Below, one piece after another: positions 16,993-28,604 of a DNA stretch of 39,562 nucleotides. This DNA comes from Spirogloea muscicola (Eukaryota; Streptophyta; Zygnematophyceae; Spirogloeales; Spirogloeaceae): contig WELB01000112.1 in the NCBI GenBank assembly GCA_009602725.1, positions 1-39,562 on the forward strand, in the 5' to 3' direction. The translations under genes were made by a program, and so were the position numbers. The notes below the pieces were generated by a model. That model was not told the DNA's origin, made no database searches, and saw only the letters and a list, made by a program, of their open reading frames with translations. Every line of letters begins with the position of its first letter. Within the stretch, counting starts at the first letter, position 1.

Positions 16993-19700
16993 ATGGCGGA
17001 CAAGTTCGGAAGGACCGCAGAGTACTACGTGAGTGCACTGCGCCAGTCGACCTGCTCACGGCCAGCGGCCTGAGCTCTTTGGTTGCCGCGGGCCGACTGT
17101 GACTTGGCGTGCGACTGCCAGCACTGCAGCATGCCAAGCTCAGATGCAGGCGCGTGGCGCAAGAGACTTGCCACAGCTGATGACGGTGGGCATGGCGGTT
17201 TGCTTGCCACAGGCCGCCAAGGGGATCCAGTACGAGGAGGTCAGCTACGCCGCGACGCATCTCCTCCAGGCGGCCTGCCCTTGCAGCTGGTGCTGGCGGC
17301 CGCTGGTCCCTGCATGCTGGCAAGGCAGGCGGTCAGCCGCGGGCCCGAGTGCCGTCTGCCCTTGCAGGGGTTTGTGCGCAACGCGCGTGGCATGAAGCTC
17401 TTCACGGCCACCTGGCTCCCAGCGACTGGCGAGCCCAAGGGCCTCGTCTTCCTCTGCCATGGTCAGTCTGGTGCTCTACTTGAAGCAAACGCTTTATGCC
17501 CGCATTAGCAAGCCTCGCCTACATTGCTGCGCAGCCGCCTTGCCGGTCGTGATGTCCATCTTGCGCCTCCTTCAGGCAAGCCGGATGACATGCCCAAACT
17601 GCATGGCTACGCCGGCACTTATGATTGTGGCTTGGCAGCAATTTTGGCTTGGCATAAGATATCGGGGTCTATAACCACTCCAGTGCTGAGCCTCTGTTAT
17701 ACATAACAGGTTATGGCATGGAGTGCAGCATCTTCATGGCAGGTGCCGTGGCTCAACGCATGGGCTGGAAGCCTTCCTTGTCTTGCAACAGTAGGCTGCA
17801 GCCATGGTGCAGATGCACATTGCCTTCGATAGTGTCGGTTGTGGCCACCACTGTTGAGTTCCTTTGGGCGCCCACAGACTGCTTGGCATCGTTGAGCGTC
17901 ACCCAGGTTGCTTGGTGATGCTGCAGAGGCTGCGGAAAGGCTGGCCCTAGATGACTATGCAGTCTTTGGACTTGACTATGAGGGTCACGGGCAGTCAGAC
18001 GGCCTTCAGGCGTATGTGAAGAGCATGGATGTCCTTGTCGACGACTGCATACAGTACTTTGACTCCGTCAGCTGTGCACGCCATTCCCTGCTATCCCCTT
18101 CGCTTTGAATCTAAGACCTAGTTCCCAGAGAGCATACGAGACATGCATGCAAGATGCGGGCTGGCCATAATGGCTGCAGTGACCAATGCTAGAGTGCCAC
18201 TTTCTGCTTCAGCTCATACTTTGGCTTGACATTGAGCCGCTGCTTGTTGTTGCGCAGCTCGGCCAGAGTACACTGGAAAGGCCAAATTTTTATACGGCGA
18301 GTCTATGGGCGGCGCAGTGGCCCTGCTCATTCATCGGAAGCAGGCAGAGGCTTGGAATGGTGCTGTCTTCGTGGCGCCCATGTGTAAGGTCAGATACAAG
18401 TATTTCAATCCCCCAGGCTACAGGACTAATGGACTCGAGGAGCTAACTTTGATGAAAGCCTTGCTACTTGACTTGGCACTAAGTGTAGGTTGTGCACTTG
18501 GGTCATGTTCAAGTGGTTGTGAAGGCGAGTCTATGCACTATTGTCAGATCATAGACTGCACTTTTGAGGTTTTGTTGGTTTGGGCCTATGTTGATGACTA
18601 CAGATTTCAGATAAGCTGAAGTCGCCACCGCTTGTTACTGGCATTCTGACCAAACTTGCACACGTTGTTCCCACCTGGAAAATAGTGCCCACAAAGGACA
18701 TAATTGACTCTGCCTTCAAGGATCCCGTCAAACGAGAGCAGGTGCATATCAAGCGGCCCTGCAGAGGAGATGACATTGGCAGAGGGAGTCAGGGCAGTAA
18801 AGGGTTGTAGAGCTCATTGGAGACAAGCAACTTGCTGCTGAAAATATGTAACAATCTTGACTTGTCGCTGACAATCGGGGGGTCCATTGCTGACTGGCAG
18901 ATTCGGACAAATCCTTATGCTTACCAGCAAAAGCCGCGGCTTTGTACTGCTCTCAACCTCCTTAATACGAGCAATGACCTTGAAAAGCGCCTGGATGAGG
19001 TTGGTCAAGCAAGGGGCATAAGCCTTAGTTTTAACAAGACTGAAGATCAGCACTATTGCCTAATCTGTTGAGCCTCAACTTGCTATAGCCATGCATGGTG
19101 TAAGAACCCACTAATTGGAGATTGTGAGAACCCAGCTCAATGTTGTCTACTGGAGAACCTCATAGATCTCTCTCTAAAATAAGACAGTTGCTTGCCAGAT
19201 CACCATTCCCTTCTTACTCCTCCATGGAGAAGCCGACACAGTCACGGACCCCGAAGTAAGCAGAGCGCTGTATGACAACGCAAGGAGCTTCGATAAGACT
19301 TTCCGCATCTACCCTGGCATGTGGCATGGCTTGACCTCTGGCGAGCCAGACGACAATGTTGAGATCGTCTTCAAGGTGTCACTTGCTAGACACTGATGTT
19401 GGCATGCTGTTGTGTCAATCTACAGTGCAGGCTGAGCTCGAGGTGAAAGTATGCAGCAACTTCTCATGCCATAGCAAGCACTCATTCTGAGATTGACTTA
19501 CCATTGCCTTAGTCGTCTGTGCACCATGGCTTGGTGTGTATCTGACAAGTGGATTTGCTCCTGATGTGTAGGACATCCTGGGGTGGCTGGACAAGCACTG
19601 CTCCATCAGCCCAGGTTCGCAGGAGACTGTAAAGCAGAGCAATCTCCCTCATCCTGCTCCTTTGCCAGCAGTGGACACGGCAGTTGCTGCGAGCTTGTAG
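16993..19700 (+). CDS. Alpha/beta hydrolase, monoacylglycerol lipase / caffeoylshikimate esterase-like
   Basis: Serine hydrolase of the plant MAGL/CSE family, which cleaves monoacylglycerols, lysophospholipids or related esters. Ten exons fit in phase: 16993-17028, 17213-17239, 17368-17461, 17710-17742, 17927-18066, 18269-18388, 18604-18741, 18901-18999, 19199-19375, 19572-19700. They give 330 residues, the usual family length. The oxyanion HGYG spans the exon 3/4 joint (about 51-54). The nucleophile is Ser122 in GESMGG, Asp242 lies in HGEAD and His272 in MWHGL, spaced as in human MGLL. The DYEGHGQSDG strand-turn is in exon 5. There is no signal peptide or membrane segment, so it is probably cytosolic. 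Exons 2 (27 nt) and 4 (33 nt) are very short. The exon 6 acceptor (18269) is the least certain. It converges with membrin. The substrate cannot be told from sequence. Confidence 0.88.
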
Positions 19701-20451
19701 GAGAAGGACGCCCTTGCTCTGATGAGCCCCGCTGCTCTGCCAACCGTGTCTGTGCCCATAGACTGGCAGCAATTAGCCACCACATTTGCTACTATAATTA
19801 CTCCTGGTTACTTATTTGCTTCTAATCTACAGAAAGCCCAGGTAATGACGCCAGCAACCACTGCAATTTGTCGCTTTCACGAGCAAGTACGTATAATCGT
19901 CTGCAACTGTCAAGTGTACGGAGTTGATGGCGTCGTTGCCTGCCCTTCATGCGGTGTTCAGGCACATAGCTGGCATGCTCAGACCCCCAACCTTGCAACC
20001 TGTGAGGAAGACGTACAGACTCCAGGCAGTGTCTAGAAGTAGACTCACAGATAGGCACTTGAGGGTCTGGCGCGCCCAGTGAGTGTCGAAGTTGCCAGTG
20101 TTTCCTCCTGCATCTGAAGTGAGCAGGTTGCCTTTGTAGTGCATTGGCTTCTCATGTCTGACTCCGATAACATCATGACTCCAGCCAGTTGGTCAACGAG
20201 AGGCGCCTTCAAACTTAAGTTGCACAGACTAATGCAGCAGAGTAAAGTTGCAGAGTACAACAACATCTCTACTTTAGTGTGCCATAGCTTAGAGAGAACC
20301 AACGACGCACACGCGTCTGCAGATGGCCAGGTGTTTGAAGGCAGCAACTTGATTCATCCTTCAGAAGGAAGCTTTCACAGTTGAGGCGAGTGAGAGAGGT
20401 GATGTCGCTTCTGAATTGGCGTGCCAACTGGTGTAAGGGAGCCTCCCTACG
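19701..20451. other. Convergent intergenic region (3' UTRs)
   Basis: 750 bp between the hydrolase stop (19700) and the membrin stop (20452). No exon-like or transposon sequence was recognised; open frames are short and without family features. A TGTAA, the usual green-algal polyadenylation signal, occurs at about 20431 on the plus strand, but it is too far from the hydrolase stop to assign. Confidence 0.45.
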
Positions 20452-21462
20452 TCAACGCGTGTACCGCCATACAACAAAGACCACGACCAGAGTGACAATC
20501 ATGCCAGCGTATGCAATCATTTTGTCGGTCCACTGCCGCCGGTCTATGGCCCGCAGCACAACAGCTGACAGGCCCACTGTGTTCAGGACGTCCAGAGCCT
20601 TCCGCTGGGCAGCCTGCGAGCTCAGCCATGCACACATCCAGGCGTTTCAGCAGATGTGACAGCGAGGCTGCATTTGTGAGGTAGGATCCCATCTCTGAGA
20701 GCAGGGCATCAGTGGAGCCACATGACCTTGAGGCGGTCCCGCTGCTCAGCAAACTGCCCGAGCACGGCCGCCCCGGTGGCGTAGGCCTCGTCGAGCAGGC
20801 GCGAGGAGTTGCGGGCGGACTGCAGGGACTGCATCTCCTCGTCAAAGTCCTCCAGGACCCGAGCGCCTTCGGCCTGCAGCAGCGCCGGCTGGCCGGCTGA
20901 GCGTCCGCAGCAGCAAGCTGAGGCTGGGTGGAGGCCTGGACAGAGGTCAGAGCGCAACCCGCCGGTGGAGCAGCTCGGCGCGGTCCGACGCGTCGGCCTG
21001 GCGGCGGTGCTCGCGCCGCAGGTACTTGTCGAACCCCCGCCGCAGGTCGTCCGACTCCTCCGCAACCTGCTCCACCTTCCTTGAGGGCGCGCGCAGCAGC
21101 CAAGAGCCGCACCGTCACCGCAGTGTGGCTAGGGAAGCGGCGGGTGCGCCGCACCGGAGGCGCAGGCTCTGCGCTGCTCACCGCCTCCAGAGGTCGCGCT
21201 GCGGCTTGGAGGGCTGGGAGCGCCACATGCGGTCCATCTCGGCGGCCGTGCGCGCGAGCTCGGCGAGGCGGAGGCGCAGGCCCTGGGTGAGGTCCGCGGC
21301 GCGCGGGGACAGCGCCTGGCCGTCAGCCGGCGCGCCGCCGGCGGTGGAGGAGGCGCTGGCGGCCTCCAGGCGCTCCAGGCGCTCCAGGCCCTCTCGCAGC
21401 TCCAGCGTGGCATGCCGCGCGGCCGAGTACAGCGCCGACAGCGTAGTGCCGCCCGCCGCCAT
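20452..21462 (-). CDS. MEMB11: Membrin-type Qb-SNARE (GOSR2/MEMB11 homologue)
   Basis: Tail-anchored Golgi SNARE of ER-to-Golgi and intra-Golgi vesicle fusion. Four exons on the minus strand, 21462-21182, 21079-20959, 20888-20727 and 20613-20452, join in phase to 241 residues (plant membrins have about 225). The N-terminus (TTLSALYSAARHATLELREG) matches the membrin start. Exon 2 encodes the helical FDKYLRREHRRQ. Exons 3-4 hold the SNARE motif (LLDEAYATGAAVLGQFAEQ, about 150-168, then QRKALDVLNTVGLS, about 191-204). The C-terminal anchor follows an RRQ motif (MIVTLVVVFVVW, about 226-237) and ends RYTR at the stop. The start ATG is 18 bp from the assembly gap. Divergent from RED, so the promoter is probably shared and lies in the gap. 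The exon 3 acceptor (20889) is inferred from phase. Confidence 0.9.
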
Positions 21463-21480
21463 GGCGCGGCGCGCCGCGGG

Positions 21481-22080
21481 NNNNNNNNNNNNNNNNNNNN
21501 NNNNNNNNNNNNNNNNNNNNNNNNNNNNNNNNNNNNNNNNNNNNNNNNNNNNNNNNNNNNNNNNNNNNNNNNNNNNNNNNNNNNNNNNNNNNNNNNNNNN
21601 NNNNNNNNNNNNNNNNNNNNNNNNNNNNNNNNNNNNNNNNNNNNNNNNNNNNNNNNNNNNNNNNNNNNNNNNNNNNNNNNNNNNNNNNNNNNNNNNNNNN
21701 NNNNNNNNNNNNNNNNNNNNNNNNNNNNNNNNNNNNNNNNNNNNNNNNNNNNNNNNNNNNNNNNNNNNNNNNNNNNNNNNNNNNNNNNNNNNNNNNNNNN
21801 NNNNNNNNNNNNNNNNNNNNNNNNNNNNNNNNNNNNNNNNNNNNNNNNNNNNNNNNNNNNNNNNNNNNNNNNNNNNNNNNNNNNNNNNNNNNNNNNNNNN
21901 NNNNNNNNNNNNNNNNNNNNNNNNNNNNNNNNNNNNNNNNNNNNNNNNNNNNNNNNNNNNNNNNNNNNNNNNNNNNNNNNNNNNNNNNNNNNNNNNNNNN
22001 NNNNNNNNNNNNNNNNNNNNNNNNNNNNNNNNNNNNNNNNNNNNNNNNNNNNNNNNNNNNNNNNNNNNNNNNNNNNNNNN
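21481..22080. other. Assembly gap (600 N)
   Basis: Exactly 600 undetermined bases, a typical placeholder length, so the true size may differ. It separates the 5' ends of membrin (-) and RED (+) and hides their promoters and the RED start. Apparent long open frames across it are artefacts. Confidence 0.95.
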
Positions 22081-25000
22081 CCGTGCGCAGGGCGCGCAAG
22101 CCCGGCGGCGGCGGCGGCGGCGGCGACGGCGGCGACGAGGACGACGATGTCGAGGACACGCCGGGGCGGGCGCCTGGCAAGCCGGCGCGCAAGTTCCAGC
22201 CCAAGCCCGCCAGGTGCGCCGGCTGCTGGCGGACAAGCGCGCCTGATCGGAGCCAGCCAAAGCTCCTGCGGCCTCGTGGCAGCCCCGATGCAGTGCAGGC
22301 CCCCACCGGCCGTGCCAGTGGACGCGGTCGCCGTGAGCAAGGGCCGGCGGAGATCACGGCGCACTTGGCGGGGGCTGTGAGGGACCGTCTCTCGCGGTAC
22401 GGCCCTCGGCACGGCCGCTGATGGACGTGCGCACTGCTGTGCTGCAGGGCCGAGGCGGGCAGCGCTGAGGGTGTGGCCGAGGAGGTGGCGGCGTACCGTG
22501 ATCGGGCCAAGGAGCGGCGCGAGGACCTCAACCTGGACTACGCCGGCACCGCCACGGAGCTCAGCGGCACCCTCAGCGCCGTCGCTCCGCCAGGCCTCCA
22601 CGACATCAGGTGCCCTGTAGCACGTCCAGGCAAAGAGCAATGACCGGCTGCTGAAGTCCAGCCACTTGCATGGCTTCTGCAGCAATTGCTACAACAGCTT
22701 TGTGGTGTGCTGCTGTCAAGGGTCCTGACGGCCATCGTGTCTGTCTCTGCAATCTCGGCAGAAGCGCGGACGCTCACCGGATATCCATTGAGAACAGCAA
22801 GTTCCTAGGAGGTTTGCAGCTGCCTCTTGTCCCCCTCGCACAGCACCCTCCCAGAGCACTTCTCGCAATTGTGACAGACGTGGGGTTTGCCTCTTCTCTG
22901 CTGGAGTAGAATCAGATCAATCTTGCTTGGCAGGCTTGATGAAGCTTCATGAAGCTTGAGTTGTAATGTAGGTTCTTTCATCCTGACATGTTCGAGCCGG
23001 CGGTTGGGACTCTGCTTTTCTCAGGTGATGTGGAGCACACGCATCTCGTCAAGGGGTTGGACTATGCGCTGCTGCAGAAGATTCGCAGTGAGATGGACAA
23101 GAAGGATGACAGTGAGGAGGACCGTGCAAGGTTCAATATCTCTACCATCTCCAAGTCCAGCATCACCACGATGCCTTGTCTTGCCACCACAGAGTCTGAT
23201 AAGGAGTGTGGCTATTGTGAGTCTTCATGGCACAGCAGTATCAGTCAAGCGGGAAAGCAACAGCAATGGGTCTTGTTTGTAGGCTGCTCGTCTTGCTGTC
23301 AGTGCACTTGCATCTCTGATGCACGTCAACAAGCAGCCCAAGAAGGGTAGACAGGAATGGTAGCAGCCGTGCGAGGCTTATGAGGTTGTAATGTCTTGCA
23401 GGGAGGCGAAGGAGGACAAAGCCATGAAGTTCCACACGTGCACTGCACAGGTGACCCACGGTTCTTTCTCATGGCCAACTTGTGTCCAACATTGGGTTTA
23501 CTTGGACCTCTTAGCTGCTACAAGGAGACACGCATTCCTGAGTTGATTGAGTCTCCATTGCAGATTCACCTGCAAGTGACTGATCAGGAGACTTCTTGAC
23601 AACTTTGACACTGACAGGCTGTGTACCAGTTCCTTCTGCGACCTCACTTGCTGAACAAAGTCAATGAGATGTTCTTGCCAGGGCGCACTGCGTACCTTTT
23701 TGACATGGTGAGTGGCTTACTGGCATTGGCAGTGCCTTGACCCTATGGCAACATGTTGACTGCTGCTTCCAGCACTTGGCGTGTGAGCTATGCATGTGAG
23801 CTTGGCTGCAGCAACACTCGAGCTGATACTGGCTGAGAAGGCCTGGGACAGGATGATGACTTTGCGCATGAGCTCCCCACAACAGTCCATCGAAGCAAGG
23901 CAGATTGCCCTGCTCCTGAGGTATCAGGCCTCTGTGCCCATCTAGCTGGAGAATCGCATCCACGTGAAGTTCCTGAGTTGAAGTTGAGGTGCATGAGAGT
24001 CACGGGCTGGGAGCCATCACGTTGGAGTAGGCAGCAGTCAGTGAAGCTGCTGCTTGACAAGAGGAGCCTGCTTAATGACGAGATTAGCATTGACCCTGCG
24101 CTGAACAGGAGGCGATTGCTGCATCTGTGGACGGGGCTGTTCTGGACCGGATTGCAAAGATTATGGCCTATCTTCGCCTCGGCTCTTCTGGCAAGGTAAC
24201 AGTCACATACTTGTTGCTTTGAGGAGCTGCTGGCTCCACAATTGGCTTGCTTATAGTTGCCTATACTTGGTGTGCCATTCACGATCTGTGCAACTTGCTT
24301 ACCACCTGCAGGTTCTCAAGAAGAAGAAGAAGGACAAGCTAGATTCACGAAGTAAGATGACCTTCACAGGATACTTGGTGCAATCGACAGAGGCCTTGTC
24401 GCAGCAACCTTTTCCCCTTGAGAAGGGGGTCAGTGCTGTATCTGCTGCACTTTTGATATGATCTTGTGCAAGCTAGCAGAATTTGACTTTCAACAATATT
24501 GTAGTCCTTGTGAAGGGAATCTCCATTGCAACCGAAGAGGACGTAGAGGAGCCAGCACTTCATGCTGCAGATGCCAATGGGAACGCGGAGGAAGCACAGG
24601 CTTCGGGAGGCCCCCCTCTTCCTCCCCCTCCACCACGACGCCCAGAGGACAACATCTTCGAGGACGTTGATACAGACTATGTGCCGTCGTTGCCCAGCAA
24701 GGCCAATGGGAGGCCTGCTCCAGCTGCCGGAGATGCACGGGAAGGCTCGCCTAGTAGGAGCAGAGGCAGGCGAGGCGGCAAGTCCACCTACTTTGAAAAG
24801 CAGCAGAGCCTGCCAGTGCCCCTGCCTCAGCCTCCTCAGGTGTTTTGGGGCTGCCTTGGCAGAGATGCTATTCCATAATATCATCCATGCACATTCAGGG
24901 GCCTTTGTGAATGCAGTCAGCAAGCGAAGGAACAAGTGATGGTGTTGGCTATGCTGCTGCACAGAGCAGCACTACATGCGCCAAAATACCATGACTCGGA

Positions 25001-25967
25001 AGGCAATGCGCGCCACTCATATGAGCTGTCATACATGTCCTTCCAGGCAACTGCAGCAGAGCTTGGACCGGAGCAGGGGCCAACGATGCCGAGCCCGAGC
25101 AGAGAATACCTGGAAGATGTACATGCACCTCCACCAGGAAATGGTGCCTACGATGCCGCCACTTATCAAGCATATCCAACAGCCTACACATATCCTACCT
25201 ATCCAGCAGGCCCGCCGCCGTACCAGGACGCTTTTCCCTATGCTGACCCATATCCGGAGCTTCCACTGGAGGCTGGGGAGAAAGCGATGACCCAGGAGGA
25301 GAAGGACAAGGGCCTGGGGTCGGTCTTCTTCCGTGATGATGAGAAGGAGAAGGCGCGACGAGAGAAGGACAGTCGAGAGAAGGACCCAACCTTTGTGAGT
25401 GAGAGTTACTCGGAGTGCTACCCTGGCTACCAGGAGTACAGCAGGGAGGTTGTGGACAGTGATGAAGAGGGCGCGGGAGGGGCTGCAGCAGTGAAGGCGG
25501 CAGATGTTGACACCGGTGGCAAGGTCAGACTCCGCCTCCGCTGGCTCCTTACTTCCTCTTTAGTCATCACCTTCTCATGATCAACATCATGACCTTCTTG
25601 GCATTACTTTCCACCATCTTCTGTTGCTGAGCGCCTGGCATATGACGTGCAGGTCAAAGGTCGGTTGCAGCGGTGGGACTTTGACAATGAGGAGGATTGG
25701 GGGAAGTATAATGAAGCCAAGGAGGCAACCACCAAGGCAGCCATGCAATTTGGTGTGAAAGCGCAGGATGGGCGGAAAACTCGGAAGTACAATCAGACTG
25801 GAAAGGACCGTGAGAAGGATAACTCAAGGGATCACAAGATTGACAATGAGCTACACAAGATTAATCAGATCTTGGAGAGGCAGAAGAAGGAGCGAGGTAA
25901 TGCCGGGGGTCGACGTGATGTGGAGGACTACTATGACTTGCCCAGTGGAAAGAGGTCGAAGGTGTGA
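22081..25967 (+). CDS. RED: RED/IK spliceosomal protein, 5' end in the gap
   Basis: RED is a B-complex spliceosome component that pairs with SMU1 in the nucleus. Visible exons: gap-22213, 22448-22609, 22762-22811, 23025-23205, 23402-23450, 23618-23707, 23852-23920, 24109-24195, 24312-24351, 24505-24839, 25047-25523, 25653-25967. They stay in frame for about 661 codons. Hallmarks are AYRDRAKERRED (exon 2), SKFLGGDVEHTHLVKGLDYA (exons 3-4), VNEMFLPGR (exon 6), PTTVHRSKADCP (exon 7), NIFEDVDTDYVPS (exon 10), a Pro/Tyr-rich part (about 25150-25250) with charged KARREKDSREKD, and the RED C-terminal domain (LQRWDFDNEEDWGKYNEAKE, exon 12). The 23205 donor (GTGTGG) is chosen by phase; the stronger-looking GTGAGT at 23217 would break the frame. 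The acidic Gly-rich first visible exon continues into the gap. Confidence 0.93.
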
Positions 25968-25979
25968 ATGACAAACAAG

Positions 25980-26520
25980 ATCATACTTCACAGTCATGCC
26001 CAATACAGGTCGTCCTTGGATGTCCTCGTGACAGGCTTCTCGCAACACACAGTTGCTGCAGAAGACCGACTGTACAGTCATGCAAACGGGCAGAAGTGCG
26101 TCTAGGGTGAAGTGTCTTATCCAGGAACTTGTACATGCATTGCCCAGCAATGAGTGAAGTATAGCACATGGGCAGCTGGCACGAGTAGCCAGTCGCTAGA
26201 GGAAGTTGATGAGAATGGAGAGGCTCAAAGGACGGGCCTAAGCGGAAGTGTATTTTGCGTCTCTTCGCCGCCGCTAGCACTTGCGCTGGGTCCTCCTTCA
26301 TTGAGAACTCCTCGTCTGCACACTCTGCCTGAGAGGAGCCAAGCGTCAGACAGCCTGCTGCAGACCTATTCTGCCGGCGAGGATGGGCTGCAGGCAGCGC
26401 TCTTCTCGCTTTCTGCTGCGCCAGGTGTCTGCGACTCCAGAGTGTGCTCAGGCACATGCTCTACACCAGAGAGCTGGACCATACTCGCTGGTGGCTTGGT
26501 CAGCCGCATCCACGAGCTCT
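25980..26520 (-). CDS. Possible 3' exons of an unidentified gene, minus strand
   Basis: Two stretches read like real coding on the minus strand. About 26468-26372 gives VEHVPEHTLESQTPGAAESE and continues acidic/Ser-rich. A good acceptor (CCTCTCAG, about 26338-26331) is followed by CADEEFSMKEDPAQVLAAAK and KRRKIHFRLG (about 26322-26225). A frame stays open to about 25985. No family is recognised, and no donor or start is certain. The alternative is the 3' UTR of RED, which ends at 25967 on the opposite strand. Confidence 0.25.
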
Positions 26521-26995
26521 TATGAGCCCGGCGTGCTGGTGAGAGCTAACATGGGGCTGGTCCATCGTCTGGCGTGGCCTCCCTCCACCCCTCCACAAGA
26601 GTAGGCATCTGAGCCTTGCGTGTCCACGCTGGCCGCGCAGTGGCTGCCCATTGGCTGCCGCCTCTGGATTGTGGCATGTGTGACTCCTCCTTTGCTCTTC
26701 AACTGTCCAACTTGCGAGCTTGAGTGAGGTTTATGAGTAACTATCTGTAGGGGCCAGTATTCGCTAGATAGTATATGCCAAGAACTTGCTGAGTACTACT
26801 TGCAAGCCGCTCAATGTCACAGCCCTCCGCCCCTTTGGATGGGCTTACCGTCAGCAACAACTGACAATGTCCGACATTCTTTCATTAGAGAAGTTGGCTC
26901 ATTCAAAGGTTGAGCTCATCATTCTTCAGAGGCATGAAGTGTGTAACATGAGGAAGCAGGAAGCAGCTGTTCCAGCTAGGTGAGTTATTGAGCTC
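26521..26995. other. Spacer without recognised features
   Basis: 475 bp of mixed composition with only short open frames. TGTAA occurs at about 26942 on the plus strand. No transposon termini are seen. Confidence 0.4.
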
Positions 26996-26999
26996 TTCC

Positions 27000-27160
27000 A
27001 AAGGGGGCGAGGGCTGTGAAGAGCAAGCCCCAAAACAGTGGACAAGGTCTGAAGGGGCCAAAAGCGCTGAAACACACAACTTATGAAGTATCAGGAAGGA
27101 TGGCTACTATGAACCTCTAGTCAGCAGCCGCAAGTCAGAAATGTTGAATATAGAAATATG
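27000..27160 (-). repeat. Non-LTR element 3' tail, minus copy
   Basis: On the minus strand, ISDLRLLTRGS and a stop (about 27140-27105) are followed by the tail containing CCTTGTCCACTGTTTTGGGG (about 27047-27028), matching the other tails. The coding part upstream is missing. Confidence 0.55.
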
Positions 27161-27289
27161 GTGAATCAGTGGGTCGGTAGAATTACCCACTATGCCTATT
27201 CTTCTATGCCGATGAGAAACTCCCTAGATAAGGGGAGGCCCCGGCTGGGCTCATTATTGGCTCAAAACACTCTTGCGGCTCTGTGTGCC

Positions 27290-27455
27290 TCAAGGCGGCG
27301 CTGTGTGCGCGGCGGCTCTGTGTGAGGCGAGGCGGCGCTGTGTGCGCGGCGGCTCTGTGTGAGGCGAGGCGGCGCTGTGTGCGCGGCGGCTCTGTGTGCA
27401 GTGAGGCGGTGCTGTGTGTGCGACAGTTCTGTGTGCGGCCAGGTGAAGCTGAGTG
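27290..27455. repeat. 37-bp GC-rich tandem repeat
   Basis: The unit GGCGGCGCTGTGTGCGCGGC + GGCTCTGTGTGAGGCGA is present in about three good copies (27294-27400), then decays to 27455 with the CTGTGTGYG core kept. Each unit is itself two related halves (CGCTGTGTG / GCTCTGTGTG). It is a minisatellite; the flanks do not resemble a CRISPR array, and there are no spacers. Confidence 0.8.
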
Positions 27456-27659
27456 CTCGCCGGCTCTGCGTGTAATCAGGCAACCCTTTGTGATACTCTC
27501 AATTCTTTGTGATCATGTACGCATTTGCGTCAAGACGAGGGCTGGCAGAGCAAGAATTTCAACAAGAAAGACTAGCTGCCAGAAAGCAGTCCCCTTGACG
27601 AAAGCCAGAGAAAAGGACAGGACAATGTTCTAGGGGCCGGAAAGCGTTGAAACACAACG

Positions 27660-28600
27660 AAACCACTTCCTTTCTTCCCCCTGCCTGCTGGGCGTGCTGC
27701 AGTGCGAGTGTGGGGAGCGGTCAACGGACGGAGCTGGCGGCGCACATCCTCCGCTGCGCCACTGGAGATGAACGTACAGCGGCTCACGATCTTCTGCGCG
27801 ATGCCATGTTCGGCATCTTTCAAGAGGCTGGCTACACGGTCGCAATGGAGAACGCCTCCGTCATGCCCATCCTCCAGAGGGCCGACGGACTCCATACGCG
27901 CCGTGTCGACCTGGTGGCGTCCACGCCGGGCGGCGGCGCGCGCATCATTGCCGACGTCGTCACCACCGATGTGGTCGACCGCTCCAACCTGGGGCTCTCT
28001 GCCTCGCGGGCTGGCCATGCTGCGGCGAAGGCTGCTCGCAGCAAGGCGGCAAAGCACGCCGACCACCCGGCTGCAGATCTATTCATTCCCCTGGCAGTGG
28101 ACGTGCACGGGGCTCTCGGGTCCCAGTGGCTCGACCTACTGGCCAGGCTCGCGCGGCGTGCTATATCCCGCCGACGCGGCGAACCGGCTGACTTCAATGC
28201 AGCTGGCTCGTGGGCTCAGGTATACCGGATGCGATTGTCAGTGTCCCTCCAGCGGTCCATGGCCCACGCTCTGCATCTGCGTGCTGGCCGTGCTCTTGCT
28301 GGCTATTCCACCCCCTATCCTCAATAGGCGAGCTCTTTCTTCTTGCTGCGGCCTCTGGCTTTCGTCAGGGTGATAGCTTCCCGGCAGCTAGTCTGTCGGA
28401 TCTGAGGCTCCTCACCCTTGCCCCCATTGGGAGTGCCACTTCTTCTTCCTCACTCGTAATTACTGAGTGATCCATCCTTCCCCTGTTTTTCCCATCGCAT
28501 CATCAGGCCCCTTTGTAGCTGCTCAACGCTCTTAGGCCCCTTCGAACCTTTGTCAATTCTTTTTGGGCTGGCTTTTCGCAGCCCTTGCCCCCATTGGGAG
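27660..28600 (+). pseudogene. Non-LTR retrotransposon C-terminal copy, best preserved
   Basis: A nearly continuous frame (about 27680-28327) encodes the same domain as 15339-16300 without its frameshift: AAHILRCATGDERTAAHDLL, MFGIFQEAGYTVAMENASVM, HTRRVDLVASTPGGG, IIADVVTTD, then YRMRLSVSLQRSMAHAL. The first Cys pair of the CCHC motif falls in another frame (CECGER, about 27700). The last 20 residues (FRQGDSFPAASLSDLRLLTL, about 28362-28421) are separated by a stop at 28325. The 3' tail with TTTTTGGGCTGGCTTTTCGC lies at about 28559-28579. 5'-truncated and dead, but useful as a domain reference. Confidence 0.6.
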
Positions 28601-28604
28601 TACC

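Noticed and set aside
21026-22685. Long open frames on both strands (up to 518 codons)
   Set aside because: They run through the 600-N gap and are artefacts. The real genes are membrin (-) and RED (+).
27290-27455. CRISPR-like array
   Set aside because: Direct tandem copies with no unique spacers, in a eukaryotic context.
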